DNA of 64,000 bases from an uncultured Ruminococcus sp. (GTDB lineage Bacteria > Bacillota > Clostridia > Oscillospirales > Ruminococcaceae): assembly GCA_902780505.1 (NCBI GenBank), contig CACZFN010000010.1, positions 62,001 through 126,000 of the forward strand. The letters run 5' to 3'. Below, piece after piece: positions 7,795 to 16,134 of this stretch (position 1 is its first letter; each line of letters begins with the position of its first letter). The position numbers were made by a program, and so were the translations under genes. The notes beneath the pieces are model-generated. The model had not been told where the DNA came from. It made no database searches and was given only the letters and a program-made list of their open reading frames with translations.

Positions 7795-8775
7795 TTACTT
7801 CAGTTTTATTTTACCCTCAAGCGAGGGGGAATATCTTATCTCACCTGAACTTGTTACGGCTATCAGCTGATAATCGTCAGTGCTGAGGTGTTTTTCAAGT
7901 CCGGGTGAACCGTCTATAAGAATTGCTGTGGACAAAAAATCACTTTTGATGCCGCTGTCGGCAATGACGGTCACACTTTCAAGGTCTGTGAGGACCGGTG
8001 CGCCTGTTTTAAGGTCAAGGATATGTATATATCTCTGAGCGCCGGAGTCAAAGTAGCGTTCATACCCGCCCGAGGTGGAAACAAAGCCTTCGTCGGTTTC
8101 AAATTCAAGAAGAATTCTGTCGGGGGCTTTAGGATCTCTGACGGCGACTGTGAAGCTGCTTTTATCGGGCTTTTTGCCAAACAGAAGGGTAGAGGAACCG
8201 AGTGACACCACCGCACATTTTTCAGAGTTTGCCAGAAGTTTTCGTTTTATCCTGTCAAGCGCATAGCCTTTTGCTGTCGCCCCGAAGTCAAGCTGTGTGC
8301 TGACTGTGGTTTTAAAGCGGCTTCCCTGTCTTTCTATCTTGTCAAAGCCTGTTTTTAAAAGTTCAGACTTTATTTCCGAAGCAGAAGGGACTTCAGGCGA
8401 GTCACCTGTGATACCCCAAAGGCTTATAAGACCGCCGCAGGTGACATCAACATTGCCGTATTCATTATAAAGCTCTTTTGACTGTTCAAAAAGCAATGCG
8501 GCATCTTCGGAAAGTTCTGCACTGCCGGTATCATTGAAGATATATACTGTGCTTTCTTTATTATATCTGTCAAGTTCTTTATCAAGGCGGGCTATTTCGT
8601 TTATGTATTCCTTTTCATGCTTTTTACTGTAAAGCGTAATATTGCAGGCGGTGTCCATTGCAGTGAAGGAGGTTTCAGACCTGCCGGCTTTTCTGACACA
8701 GCTTACTGAAGCAAAAACGATGCCTGCCAGTATAATGATAAGTGCCGCCGCAGATGCAGCGATGTTTTTCGGCAT
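7795..8775 (-). CDS. apbE: FAD:protein FMN transferase ApbE, lipoprotein
   Basis: ApbE transfers FMN from FAD onto Thr residues of exported flavoproteins such as RnfD/RnfG and NqrB/C. The 326-residue protein has an N-terminal membrane segment ending in FASVSC, a plausible lipobox. Family motifs are AMDTACNITLY, LDFGATAKGYALDR, VSLGSSTLLFG, ILDLKTGAPV and the metal-site Asp region SGIKSDFLSTAI. The DVVTGAT motif of the RnfD encoded two genes downstream is a probable substrate, so the operon packages enzyme and target together. It starts 42 nt after the XRE regulator gene. Confidence 0.93.
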   Translation of the reverse strand: MPKNIAASAAALIIILAGIVFASVSCVRKAGRSETSFTAMDTACNITLYSKKHEKEYINEIARLDKELDRYNKESTVYIFNDTGSAELSEDAALLFEQSKELYNEYGNVDVTCGGLISLWGITGDSPEVPSASEIKSELLKTGFDKIERQGSRFKTTVSTQLDFGATAKGYALDRIKRKLLANSEKCAVVSLGSSTLLFGKKPDKSSFTVAVRDPKAPDRILLEFETDEGFVSTSGGYERYFDSGAQRYIHILDLKTGAPVLTDLESVTVIADSGIKSDFLSTAILIDGSPGLEKHLSTDDYQLIAVTSSGEIRYSPSLEGKIKLK

Positions 8776-8817
8776 TTTCTCACACTCTCTTGAAAAAATA
8801 TTCTGTATGTGTTATAA

Positions 8818-9426
8818 TTAAGGAGTGCTGTGACCTTTTCGCCCCTCGGCAAGCAGTATAAGCTCGGTGAGGGTATCAAGTTCACTTTTCTCAGGCTCAA
8901 TGCAGGGGGCAGGGCCCGGGCTGCCTTTCATTCGCCCGTTCAGTGCGGGGGAAAGGCTTTGTGCAGCACGTTCAAGCAGTAAAAGCGCTTCGACATCATC
9001 AAGGCTGAACAGCCGTGTGTTATCATGACGTGGATCGGCTTTATACAGGCATCTTACAAGATAATACATACTTATATACAAAAACGACTGTGTGATCTCA
9101 CCGGCATTGCCTTTTGGCAGTGAACTTAATCGTGAAGCGAGTGCGAAAAACTTTTCGGTGCTGTTCACATTCTGCTTCGTCTGTTCATATTCGATACCCG
9201 TGAAAATATATGCGGGGCTTTTGCCGTAGAGTTCACAAAGCATAAAGGTATCACTTACAGTGAGCATTCTTTTGCCGCTTTCAAATTCAGATATGAATGA
9301 CTGGGCTATCCCTGTTTTTTCACTGACATCCTTTTGTCTTAGATGACATTCTTTTCGGGCGGTTTTAAGGCGCTGCCTTACATCGTCTGCCATATGGCTG
9401 TATTTGTATGCGGTTTTTCTTTTCAA
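8818..9426 (-). CDS. XRE-family transcriptional regulator
   Basis: The 202-residue protein carries an N-terminal helix-turn-helix of the XRE/Cro type (RQKDVSEKTGIAQSFISEFE, residues about 30-50) and a C-terminal half of about 120 residues with no family I recognise. The chosen start is a TTG at 9426 preceded by AAGGGGGG with 8-nt spacing; the ATG at 9393 lacks such a site. It is the first gene of the minus-strand run leading into apbE-rnfC-rnfD and is a candidate regulator of that operon, which is inference from position. The binding site is not identified. Confidence 0.8.
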   Translation of the reverse strand: MKRKTAYKYSHMADDVRQRLKTARKECHLRQKDVSEKTGIAQSFISEFESGKRMLTVSDTFMLCELYGKSPAYIFTGIEYEQTKQNVNSTEKFFALASRLSSLPKGNAGEITQSFLYISMYYLVRCLYKADPRHDNTRLFSLDDVEALLLLERAAQSLSPALNGRMKGSPGPAPCIEPEKSELDTLTELILLAEGRKGHSTP

Positions 9427-9519
9427 GACAAGATCCCCCCTTAAACAATTATAGCTTATTTTAACTGATTTGTAAATAGTTTTTTAAAAAATATCACGGG
9501 CATTGAAAGGACTTTTAAA

Positions 9520-10164
9520 ATGAAATATTCAGCAGTTGTATTTGATCTTGACGGAACGATACTTGACACACTTCTTGACCTTAAAAACGCAACAAATGCC
9601 GCGCTGACACAGTGCGGATACCCCGAGAGAACGCTTGAGGAGGTAAGAATGTTTGTCGGTAACGGCATAAGGAAGCTGATAGAGCGTGCAGTACCAAAGG
9701 GTACTTCAGCGGAAGACACCGATAAAGTACACAGGGCATTTACTGAGTATTACAAAGCGCACTGCGCCGACAATACAAGACCTTATAACGGCATACCCAA
9801 GCTTCTTTATGACCTTAAAGCGGCGGGGGTAAAGACTGCCGTAGTATCGAACAAGGCGGATTATGCGGTAGGTGAGCTTTGCAGGGATTATTTTGACGGG
9901 CTGTTTGATTTTTACGTGGGTGAGCGTGAGGGCATAAGAAAAAAGCCTGCACCGGATTCGGTGCTTGAAGCGCTTAAAAACATAGGTGTGAGTGCCGAAC
10001 AAGCGGTATACATAGGCGATTCGGATGTTGACATAGATACAGCAAAAAACAGCGGGCTTGCATTTATAGGGGTTTCTTACGGATTCAGGGGGAGGGGATT
10101 CCTTGAAGCCCACGGGGCTGTTGATATTGCAGACAGTGTGGAGGATATATACAGGTATCTGTAA
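9520..10164 (+). CDS. HAD-family hydrolase, phosphoglycolate phosphatase-like
   Basis: The 214-residue protein shows all HAD motifs: VVFDLDGTILDT (nucleophile and acid/base Asp), VVSNKADYA (motif II), KKPAPDSVLEAL (motif III Lys) and YIGDSDVDIDTAKNSG (motif IV). Its alpha-helical cap of about 60 residues is typical of the Gph/PpaX subgroup. Substrate cannot be fixed from sequence; phosphoglycolate or pyrophosphate are the common ones. It is followed 26 nt later by a rubredoxin gene and a shared terminator. Confidence 0.85.
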   Translation: MKYSAVVFDLDGTILDTLLDLKNATNAALTQCGYPERTLEEVRMFVGNGIRKLIERAVPKGTSAEDTDKVHRAFTEYYKAHCADNTRPYNGIPKLLYDLKAAGVKTAVVSNKADYAVGELCRDYFDGLFDFYVGEREGIRKKPAPDSVLEALKNIGVSAEQAVYIGDSDVDIDTAKNSGLAFIGVSYGFRGRGFLEAHGAVDIADSVEDIYRYL

Positions 10165-10190
10165 ATAACTGAAAAGACGGAGGTGAAAAA

Positions 10191-10349
10191 ATGGCAGTAT
10201 ATGTATGTTCGGTCTGTGGATGGGAATATGACGAGGATGCCGGATGCCCCGAAATGGGCATAGAACCCGGCACGAAGTTTGAAGATCTTCCAGATGACTT
10301 TGAATGTCAGCTTTGCGGAGTTGGCAAGGATCAGTTTGAACAGAAATAA
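10191..10349 (+). CDS. Rubredoxin
   Basis: Rubredoxin is a small electron carrier with one Fe bound by four cysteines. The 52-residue product has [11 protein letters not shown] near the N terminus and [13 protein letters not shown] near the C terminus, with the conserved [13 protein letters not shown] between. The first knuckle loop is slightly shorter than usual ([12 protein letters not shown]). The start follows a GGAGG site. In anaerobes it passes electrons to oxygen- or peroxide-reducing enzymes, none of which is adjacent. Confidence 0.93.
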   Translation: MAVYVCSVCGWEYDEDAGCPEMGIEPGTKFEDLPDDFECQLCGVGKDQFEQK

Positions 10350-10355
10350 GCAAAC

Positions 10356-10387
10356 AAAAAAGGCAGGAAAAGCTTCCTGCCTTTTTT
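10356..10387 (+). terminator. Rho-independent terminator after rubredoxin
   Basis: GGCAGGAA (10362-10369), a 4-nt loop and TTCCTGCC (10374-10381) are followed by six T. The A-run before the stem extends the pairing. Confidence 0.9.
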
Positions 10388-10415
10388 CTTTATTGGATGC
10401 TTCAGCGTAAATAAA

Positions 10416-11144
10416 CCCCCGGTTCTACCGGGGGACATAAAAAAGCTTCAGCGAGCGCTTTAAAATAACCTCCAAGTGTGATACAATAGTAAATGGTTTG
10501 GCGACCGCATTACTAAAGTAAAATACAAGGAGGTTATAAACTAATGAAAAACGAGATAAAACACCTATCGCACTCGACATACAGGTGCCAGTATCACATA
10601 GTGTTTGCGCCGAAATATCGCAGAAAGGTGATATATGGACAGCTAAGGACTGACATAGGACAAATACTGAGAAAGCTGTGTGAGCAGAAAGGCGTGGAGA
10701 TACTGGAGGCAAATGCAATGCCCGACCATATCCATATGTTGGTGAGTATCCCACCGTATATAAGTATAGCACAGTTTATGGGATATATCAAGGGGAAGAG
10801 TACCCTGATGATATTTGACAGACACGCAAACTTGAAATACAAGTACGGAAGCCGGCACTTTTGGTGCAGAGGGTATTATGTAGATACAGTAGGGCGCAAC
10901 GAAAAAGTCATACGAGAGTACATAAAGAATCAGACGGAAGAAGATTATATGCAGGATCAGATGAGCCTGAAAGAGTTTATGGACCCGTTTACGGGTAGTA
11001 AGACCAAGTAGGCAAAAAAAGAACAGCCGCTTAAGCGGCTGCCCGTGAATGTAATGCGGTGCTAAACTTTCGGCGCCCCTTGAGGGGTCAAGCCAGTACC
11101 AGCCCCTTTTAGGGGCAGAGCAAACCACCACTTTAGTGGTGGTT
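10416..11144 (+). mobile_element. IS200-type insertion sequence (IS200/IS605 family)
   Basis: A single Y1 transposase gene is bounded by subterminal hairpins. The left one is CCCCCGG/CCGGGGG at 10416-10434 and the right one is AACCACCAC-TTTA-GTGGTGGTT at 11123-11144. IS200/IS605 elements have such hairpins instead of inverted repeats and make no target duplication. No tnpB follows, so this is the IS200 subtype. A hairpin CAGCCGCTTAAGCGGCTG at 11023-11040 follows the gene. Exact ends cannot be fixed without an empty-site comparison. Confidence 0.8.
10544..11011 (+). CDS. tnpA: IS200-type Y1 transposase TnpA
   Basis: The 155-residue protein is a full-length Y1 HUH transposase. It has the N-terminal strand YRCQYHIVFAPKYRRKV, the HUH motif DHIHMLVSIPP and the catalytic Tyr region GYYVDTVGRNEKVIREYI. 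TnpA cuts and rejoins single-stranded DNA at the hairpin-bearing ends during lagging-strand synthesis. An AAGGAGG ribosome binding site precedes the ATG. All key residues are intact, so the element may be active. Confidence 0.95.
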   Translation: MKNEIKHLSHSTYRCQYHIVFAPKYRRKVIYGQLRTDIGQILRKLCEQKGVEILEANAMPDHIHMLVSIPPYISIAQFMGYIKGKSTLMIFDRHANLKYKYGSRHFWCRGYYVDTVGRNEKVIREYIKNQTEEDYMQDQMSLKEFMDPFTGSKTK

Positions 11145-12041
11145 ATGATTTACTTAAAGGGACCTCGTCGTATTCCTCGAAAAGCCACAGCCAGCCTTCG
11201 TATTTGCCCATATTGCCAACTTCAAAGCTGTAGGTCTTTTTGCCTATCTTCATTTCTGTCCTGAAGTGCTGACCGCTTTTTCGCACACTGTTTGTCATGC
11301 CCTGGAGGTAAACGTCCTTATAGCCGAGGTATGTAAGCATTTCTGCAATAGCGCCGTTATAGCTGTCACACTGGCCTAAGTGCTGCGTGAGCACATTTGC
11401 AAGGTAGCCGCCTGCGTTAGCTTTATACTCGGTATCATAGGTACTGTTTTTATTTATCCAGTTGAGCATATAAACGACCTTCTGTGCGTCTGTCCAGTTT
11501 TTGCCGAAGTGTTTCTTTGCAAAAGCGTCATATGCTTTTTTGCTTGCGTCGCTTACATAGGATTTGCTTTTGGTCGAGGTTATCTTTCCTGTTTTAGCGT
11601 CCTTTGAGGTTATATAGGTGTAATAATACCCCGGTGCGTTTGATACTTTATTCTTCGGGAGAAGCTTTGAAAGCAGCTTGTATTCACTGCCATAGTAGCT
11701 TGTGAGGGTATTTATATCGTAATAAGGCTCTGTTTGTTTATAGGAGGGGCTGTACCAGGTATGGCGGCTATCCCTGTCTGTTGTGTATGGTCTTAATGCG
11801 AACTGATATCCGTAAACGCCCCATGCGACATAGGTTATCGGGCATTTGCCGCCTGCTGCCCTTACATTTGTGTCAAAAACAAATTCGGTATTATTCATGC
11901 CCTTGACATTAGCAGCCCTTACCCATTCTTTCTGGTGGCAGTCATAGACATACAGCAGGTACCCCGTACACTTGACCTTATCCCATTTGACAGTTACTTT
12001 TGTATCATTGCCCGAAGTTTTTACGGAGGTTATCTTAAAGC
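11143..12041 (-). pseudogene. Transglutaminase-like secreted protein, downstream half of a frameshifted gene
   Basis: The reading frame from the 12042 slip point to 11143 continues the second FN3 domain (VTVKWDKVKCTGYLLYVYD), then runs into a transglutaminase-like domain. That domain has GQCDSYNGAIAEMLTYLGY (candidate catalytic Cys) and GQHFRTEMKIGKKTYSFEVG (candidate His, with Glu where Asp is usual). There is no ribosome binding site at the first ATG of this frame (11898), so it is unlikely to be a gene on its own. It joins in the -1 frame to the FN3/signal-peptide half. Its stop codon lies at the right end of the IS200 element, so the original C terminus may be altered. An alternative is expression by programmed frameshifting. 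Confidence 0.7.
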
Positions 12042-12461
12042 CTTTTTTGCGGGGACGGTGATCGTGTTTATGGCAGTTGATTTGGCACTCCAGTTATTCT
12101 TGGTTTTGCCCTTTACATATGCCCTTATCTTAAAAGTATAGTTTGTGCCCGCTTTGAGTTTTGATATCGTATAGGTGTTTACATTCTTTCTTATTGTAAC
12201 AAGGTCTGTTTCAACGCCGTTTGTGCATTTATACAGCCTGTAGCCTGTAGCGCCCGAGACCTTTTTCCATTTAAGCGTTACTGAGCTGTTAGTGGCGGAA
12301 TAGTCTGTAAACTTAGGCACAGCGACTTTGACATCTGCCGCCTGTGATACTATATCGGTCTTTTCAAAAATGCTGCCCGTCTGCGTAAAGGGTGCAGCTG
12401 CGCCCAATGCAAGCGACAGGGCAAGTGCTAAGGAAAGAGCTTTTTTCTTTAAAGTAGTCAT
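12030..12461 (-). CDS. Signal peptide + fibronectin type III protein (upstream half of a frameshifted gene)
   Basis: Starting at the ATG at 12461, after a GGGGAG site, the 143-residue product has a long alanine/leucine-rich signal peptide (KKKALSLALALSLALGAAAP). One fibronectin type III domain follows (VTLKWKKVSGATGYRLYKC through NYTFKIRAYVKG). It ends just after GCA AAA AAG GCT TTA AGA TAA. A one-base backward shift at the A6 run lets translation continue into the transglutaminase-like frame, so the two halves were one exported protein of about 440 residues. The sequence A AAA AAG is the strongest known bacterial -1 slippery heptamer (as in dnaX), so true recoding is possible but unproven. 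Confidence 0.7.
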   Translation of the reverse strand: MTTLKKKALSLALALSLALGAAAPFTQTGSIFEKTDIVSQAADVKVAVPKFTDYSATNSSVTLKWKKVSGATGYRLYKCTNGVETDLVTIRKNVNTYTISKLKAGTNYTFKIRAYVKGKTKNNWSAKSTAINTITVPAKKALR

Positions 12462-12588
12462 AATTATTACTCCCCGGTTAAAATATTTCAAAACGATTAC
12501 AAAAATTATAACACACATACAAGGCTTTGTCAATGTGCGTTTTTAACAGCAAATGATTGTCATATTTGACAAAATAGCATAAAAACAA

Positions 12589-12617
12589 TTGACAAAAGGC
12601 GGAAATTATAGTATAAT
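12589..12617 (+). promoter_or_regulatory. Consensus sigma-A promoter for the dockerin protein gene
   Basis: TTGACA (12589-12594), a 17-bp spacer and TATAAT (12612-12617) form a perfect consensus 33 bp before the start codon. Confidence 0.85.
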
Positions 12618-12649
12618 ATTTTTAACTTAAATCTGACGGAGGGGTTAAT

Positions 12650-14752
12650 ATGAAGAAAAAGATCATTTCGGGGCTTGCAAGCGGGGCTATGCTGTTTGCG
12701 GGCGTTATGGTTCCTGTGGAAAGCACAGCTTTTACGGTGATGACGGCATATGCGGCAAGCCAGTATGCAAGCGGCGCTATCCCGCTGACACTGGGGGTTG
12801 CGAGTGATGAGTATTATTTTGAACAATCAAATGTGGTTCGGGTTTTCAGTGTTAATGTTTCAAGCGCTATGAATCTTGGCATTGATGTGTTCCATAATAA
12901 TGCAGTTCAATATACACTTTATGATTCAAATGATAATGCAGTTCTAAGTTTTAAAACAGCTAAAATTGATAATGCTAAGACTATTTCATATACTGTAAGT
13001 GTTAATGCAGGAACTTATTATTTACGATGTGAAACAATGGATATGAATGCTGGTGGATATCAGATTACTTTTATAGGTAATGTTTCTACCAAAAGCATAA
13101 AAGATTCCAGTGTGACCGTAAGCGGCATAAAAGAGAAATACACCTATACAGGATCTGAAATCAAGCCTGTTGATTTTACAGTCAAGGACGGCACGAAGAC
13201 ACTTACAAAGGGCGTTGATTACACAGTATCCTATGAAAACAACGTAAATTTAGGACCTAAGAATGTTGACAACACTGAGGCAGAAGTGATCATTACAGGT
13301 ATCGGCAGCTACAGCGGGCAGAGGAGTGTATCATTTACCATAACTGCGCCCGAACTTAAAAACATTGACATAAGCAAGGCCGAGGTAAACGGCATATATG
13401 ATGAATATGCATTCACGGGCAGTAAGATACAGCCAAAGCCGACAAGTGTTGTTTTAAACGGCACGACACTTGTTGAGGGGACTGATTATCAGGTCAGATA
13501 CCCCACAGCTTCCACCGCAAATATCGAAGGCACGGGTACTGTGACTATAAAGGGCATCGGGAATTATATAAACTCTGTTGTAAAGACATTTACTATTATA
13601 AGTACAGCAAAGACGGATCTTAGCACAGCCAAAGTAAACCTTGAAAAATACAGCTATGCCTACACAGGCAAAAAGATAACGCCGCCTATCACAAGCGTTG
13701 TTTTAAACGGCAAGACGCTTTCAAGGGATACCGATTATACAGTAAGCTACGGCACAAATATAAGCGGCAGCGGTACAGTAACGGTAACGGCACAGACAGG
13801 AAGTGATTACTCGGGCAGTGCAACGGCGACATTTACTATAAACAAGGCAAATATAAGTGATGCGTCGGTAATAATTGATGATACTACACTTGTGTATACA
13901 GGCAGCGAGATGAAGCCGGCAGTCAAGAGTGTTGTATTAAACGGCACAACACTTACAAGCGGCACTGATTATACAGTAAGCTACAAAAACAATGTATCTG
14001 CGGGTACAGGAAGTGTCGTGATAACGGGTACAGGTAATTATGAAGGCAGCATAAGCATTGACTTTACTATTGTCTGTGCAAATATAAGCGGTGCTGCTGT
14101 AACGCTTGAAAACACAAGCTACACTTACACCGGCAGCGAGATAAAGCCTGCGGTAAAGAGCGTTGTATTAAACGGCAAGACACTTGCGGCAACTGATTAT
14201 GAAGTATCCTACAGCAACAACAAGAATGTCGGCACAGGTACAGTGACAGTCAAGGGCAAGGGCAATTACACAGGCAGCAAGAGCGTGACGTTTACGATAA
14301 ACAGTAAAAATACATCTATAGATATAAGCAGCGCTGCTGTAACGCTTGAAAACACAAGCTACACCTACACCGGCAGCGAGATAAAGCCTGCGGTAAAGAG
14401 TGTCGTATTAAACGGCAAGACACTTGCAGCAGCTGATTACGAAGTTTCCTACAGCAACAACAAGAATGTCGGCACAGGTACAGTGACAGTCAAGGGCAAG
14501 GGCAATTACACGGGCAGCAAGAGCGTTACCTTTACGATAAACAAGCAGGCGCCAGCAAGAATACCCGGTGATGTAAATGATGACGGCAAGGTAAATATGC
14601 AGGACCTTACACGTTTGCAGCAGAAGCTTGCAGAATGGGATGTGGAGATAAACACAAGCAATGCAGAGGTGACAGGCGACGGCAAGATCAATATGCAGGA
14701 TCTTACACGCTTACAGCAGAAGCTTGCAGAGTGGGACGTTGAGCTTTTATAA
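12650..14752 (+). CDS. Secreted multi-repeat protein with C-terminal type I dockerin
   Basis: The 700-residue protein has a signal peptide (KKKIISGLASGAMLFAGVMV), a beta-rich N-terminal domain of about 100 residues resembling PPC-type domains, and six Ig-like repeats of about 75-85 residues. Each repeat follows the plan YTYTGSEIKPAVKSVVLNG, then TDY.V.Y.NN, then G.GTVTVKGKGNYTGS. A Ser/Pro junction leads to a dockerin with two calcium-binding loops (DVNDDGKVNMQDLTRLQQKL and its shorter second copy). Dockerins plug enzymes or scaffoldins into cohesins, so it is probably part of a cellulosome-like assembly or is held on the surface. No catalytic domain is seen. The N-terminal domain (12780-13090) is noticeably more AT-rich than the repeats, suggesting domain shuffling. 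Confidence 0.88.
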   Translation: MKKKIISGLASGAMLFAGVMVPVESTAFTVMTAYAASQYASGAIPLTLGVASDEYYFEQSNVVRVFSVNVSSAMNLGIDVFHNNAVQYTLYDSNDNAVLSFKTAKIDNAKTISYTVSVNAGTYYLRCETMDMNAGGYQITFIGNVSTKSIKDSSVTVSGIKEKYTYTGSEIKPVDFTVKDGTKTLTKGVDYTVSYENNVNLGPKNVDNTEAEVIITGIGSYSGQRSVSFTITAPELKNIDISKAEVNGIYDEYAFTGSKIQPKPTSVVLNGTTLVEGTDYQVRYPTASTANIEGTGTVTIKGIGNYINSVVKTFTIISTAKTDLSTAKVNLEKYSYAYTGKKITPPITSVVLNGKTLSRDTDYTVSYGTNISGSGTVTVTAQTGSDYSGSATATFTINKANISDASVIIDDTTLVYTGSEMKPAVKSVVLNGTTLTSGTDYTVSYKNNVSAGTGSVVITGTGNYEGSISIDFTIVCANISGAAVTLENTSYTYTGSEIKPAVKSVVLNGKTLAATDYEVSYSNNKNVGTGTVTVKGKGNYTGSKSVTFTINSKNTSIDISSAAVTLENTSYTYTGSEIKPAVKSVVLNGKTLAAADYEVSYSNNKNVGTGTVTVKGKGNYTGSKSVTFTINKQAPARIPGDVNDDGKVNMQDLTRLQQKLAEWDVEINTSNAEVTGDGKINMQDLTRLQQKLAEWDVELL
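14094..14541 (+). repeat. Near-identical tandem coding repeats in the dockerin protein gene
   Basis: The last two Ig-like repeats (about 14094-14301 and 14334-14541) are almost identical at the DNA level, including synonymous positions, while earlier repeats have diverged. This shows a recent internal duplication. Confidence 0.85.
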
Positions 14753-14786
14753 TGAATAATAAATAACATATCGGAGGTCATCACAA

Positions 14787-15896
14787 ATGCGTATGGACAA
14801 GGAAAAGGTAGTGAAACTGGTCTGTGCGGCGTTTGCGGTGACCTTTTTTGCTGCGGGATTTGTGTACTATGCAAACAGTTACAGTAAAAGGGAAAAGAGT
14901 ATAAATGATACAGCCCCTTCACAGCAGAACAACAGGGCGCTGCCTGTAAACGCACAGACGGAAAACAGTGTATCAAAGACGACATCACAAAGCCGCAGGG
15001 AGATAAGCTTTCCTTTAGATGTGAACAAGGTGACAAAGGAAGAACTTACGGCGATTGACGGCGTGGGTAAGGAAACGGCGGGAAAGATATTAGCTTACCG
15101 TGAAAAGAACGGCAAGGTGCACGACATAAACGAGTTCCTGCTTATCGACGGGATAGGCGAGGAAATGTGCAGAAGGCTTTCGCAGTATCTGTTTGTGGCT
15201 GATGATGATTATGTGAAGTACACAACTGCTGCAAAGGCAACTACGACCGCTGCTGAAAGCAGTAAAAAGCAAACGGCAGTAAAAACGACAGCCGCGACGA
15301 AAGCTCGGGCGAGTTTCCCCATTGACATAAACCTTGTGACGTATGATGAGCTTTTACAGATCAGCGGAGTCGGTGAACACACGGCGAGGAACATAATTGA
15401 CCTGAGAAGCAGCAAGGGAAAGATAACCGACATGGAGCAGCTGCTTGAAATAGACGGAATTGGCGAGGGCAAGCTTGGAATGCTTTGCGGGTATTTGTTT
15501 GTGGCGCAGGGGGATTACAAAAAGGCTTCCACCACAACGACAGTGACAACTGTATCAACGACGAAACGCACTGCGGCAACTGCTGCTTCAGAAACAACGA
15601 CTGCACGCACAACAGTAAGGACTTCAAAGACACAGACAACGACACAGACAGAGCAGCCGCGTGAAAAGAAACGTGTGAACATAAGCCGCGCTGATGCCGG
15701 TGAGATAGCCGAGTGTCTGCTGATAGAACTTGATATGGCGCAGGAGATAGTTGATTTCCGTGAAAAGATAGGTTTTTTCTCAGACACGCTCGAACTTTTA
15801 TACATAGAAGAAACGGACAAGCGCTTTGACGAGAAGTTCTACAACAGCATAAAGGATTATGTATACATTGACGAGCCAGAGCAAAGCCATGAATGA
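14787..15896 (+). CDS. Membrane-anchored protein with three ComEA-like helix-hairpin-helix domains
   Basis: The 369-residue protein has an N-terminal membrane anchor (residues about 8-27). Two ComEA-type HhH modules follow (VNKVTKEELTAIDGVGKETA and LVTYDELLQISGVGEHTA), each with a second hairpin (IDGIGEEM, IDGIGEGK). A third, degenerate module (ISRADAGEIAECLLIELDMA) lies near the C terminus. The modules are joined by Thr/Ala/Ser-rich linkers of 40-60 residues that resemble extracellular, possibly glycosylated spacers. ComEA binds incoming DNA during transformation; a DNA-binding role outside the membrane is therefore likely. comEB, comEC and other competence genes are not adjacent. The start follows a GGAGG site. 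Confidence 0.8.
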   Translation: MRMDKEKVVKLVCAAFAVTFFAAGFVYYANSYSKREKSINDTAPSQQNNRALPVNAQTENSVSKTTSQSRREISFPLDVNKVTKEELTAIDGVGKETAGKILAYREKNGKVHDINEFLLIDGIGEEMCRRLSQYLFVADDDYVKYTTAAKATTTAAESSKKQTAVKTTAATKARASFPIDINLVTYDELLQISGVGEHTARNIIDLRSSKGKITDMEQLLEIDGIGEGKLGMLCGYLFVAQGDYKKASTTTTVTTVSTTKRTAATAASETTTARTTVRTSKTQTTTQTEQPREKKRVNISRADAGEIAECLLIELDMAQEIVDFREKIGFFSDTLELLYIEETDKRFDEKFYNSIKDYVYIDEPEQSHE

Positions 15897-15910
15897 CATA
15901 AAAAAAATCC

Positions 15911-15930
15911 CCCGCAGCATTCACTGCGGG
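15911..15930 (-). terminator. Hairpin with T-run on the minus strand
   Basis: CCCGCAG/CTGCGGG with a 6-nt loop lies just after the HhH gene. The A7 run is on its left, so the T-run needed for termination is on the minus strand, although no minus-strand gene reads into it. It may also stop plus-strand transcription weakly. Confidence 0.5.
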
Positions 15931-15959
15931 AAATAAAAGAAAAAATTATAGGGGAGAAG

Positions 15960-16005
15960 CCGACGGTTTGTCACCGTCGGAATATGGGGGAGGTTAGCCC
16001 CCATA
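15960..16005 (+). other. Two adjacent stable hairpins upstream of rsmE
   Basis: CCGACGGT/ACCGTCGG (15960-15980, 5-nt loop) and TATGGGGG/CCCCCATA (15983-16005, 7-nt loop) are separated by only two bases. Neither has a T-run. They could be an RNA structure in a leader of rsmE or a processing or decay barrier. I do not recognise a known riboswitch. Confidence 0.45.
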
Positions 16006-16134
16006 CCAAAATATGAAAAACAAATTTGGCTTGATTATTAATATACATTATATAGGTGAAAACTAAGTGATATATTTTTGACTTTAAGGTTAAATATATA
16101 AAACGCAAAAATTATCAAAAGGAAAACATTTAAA

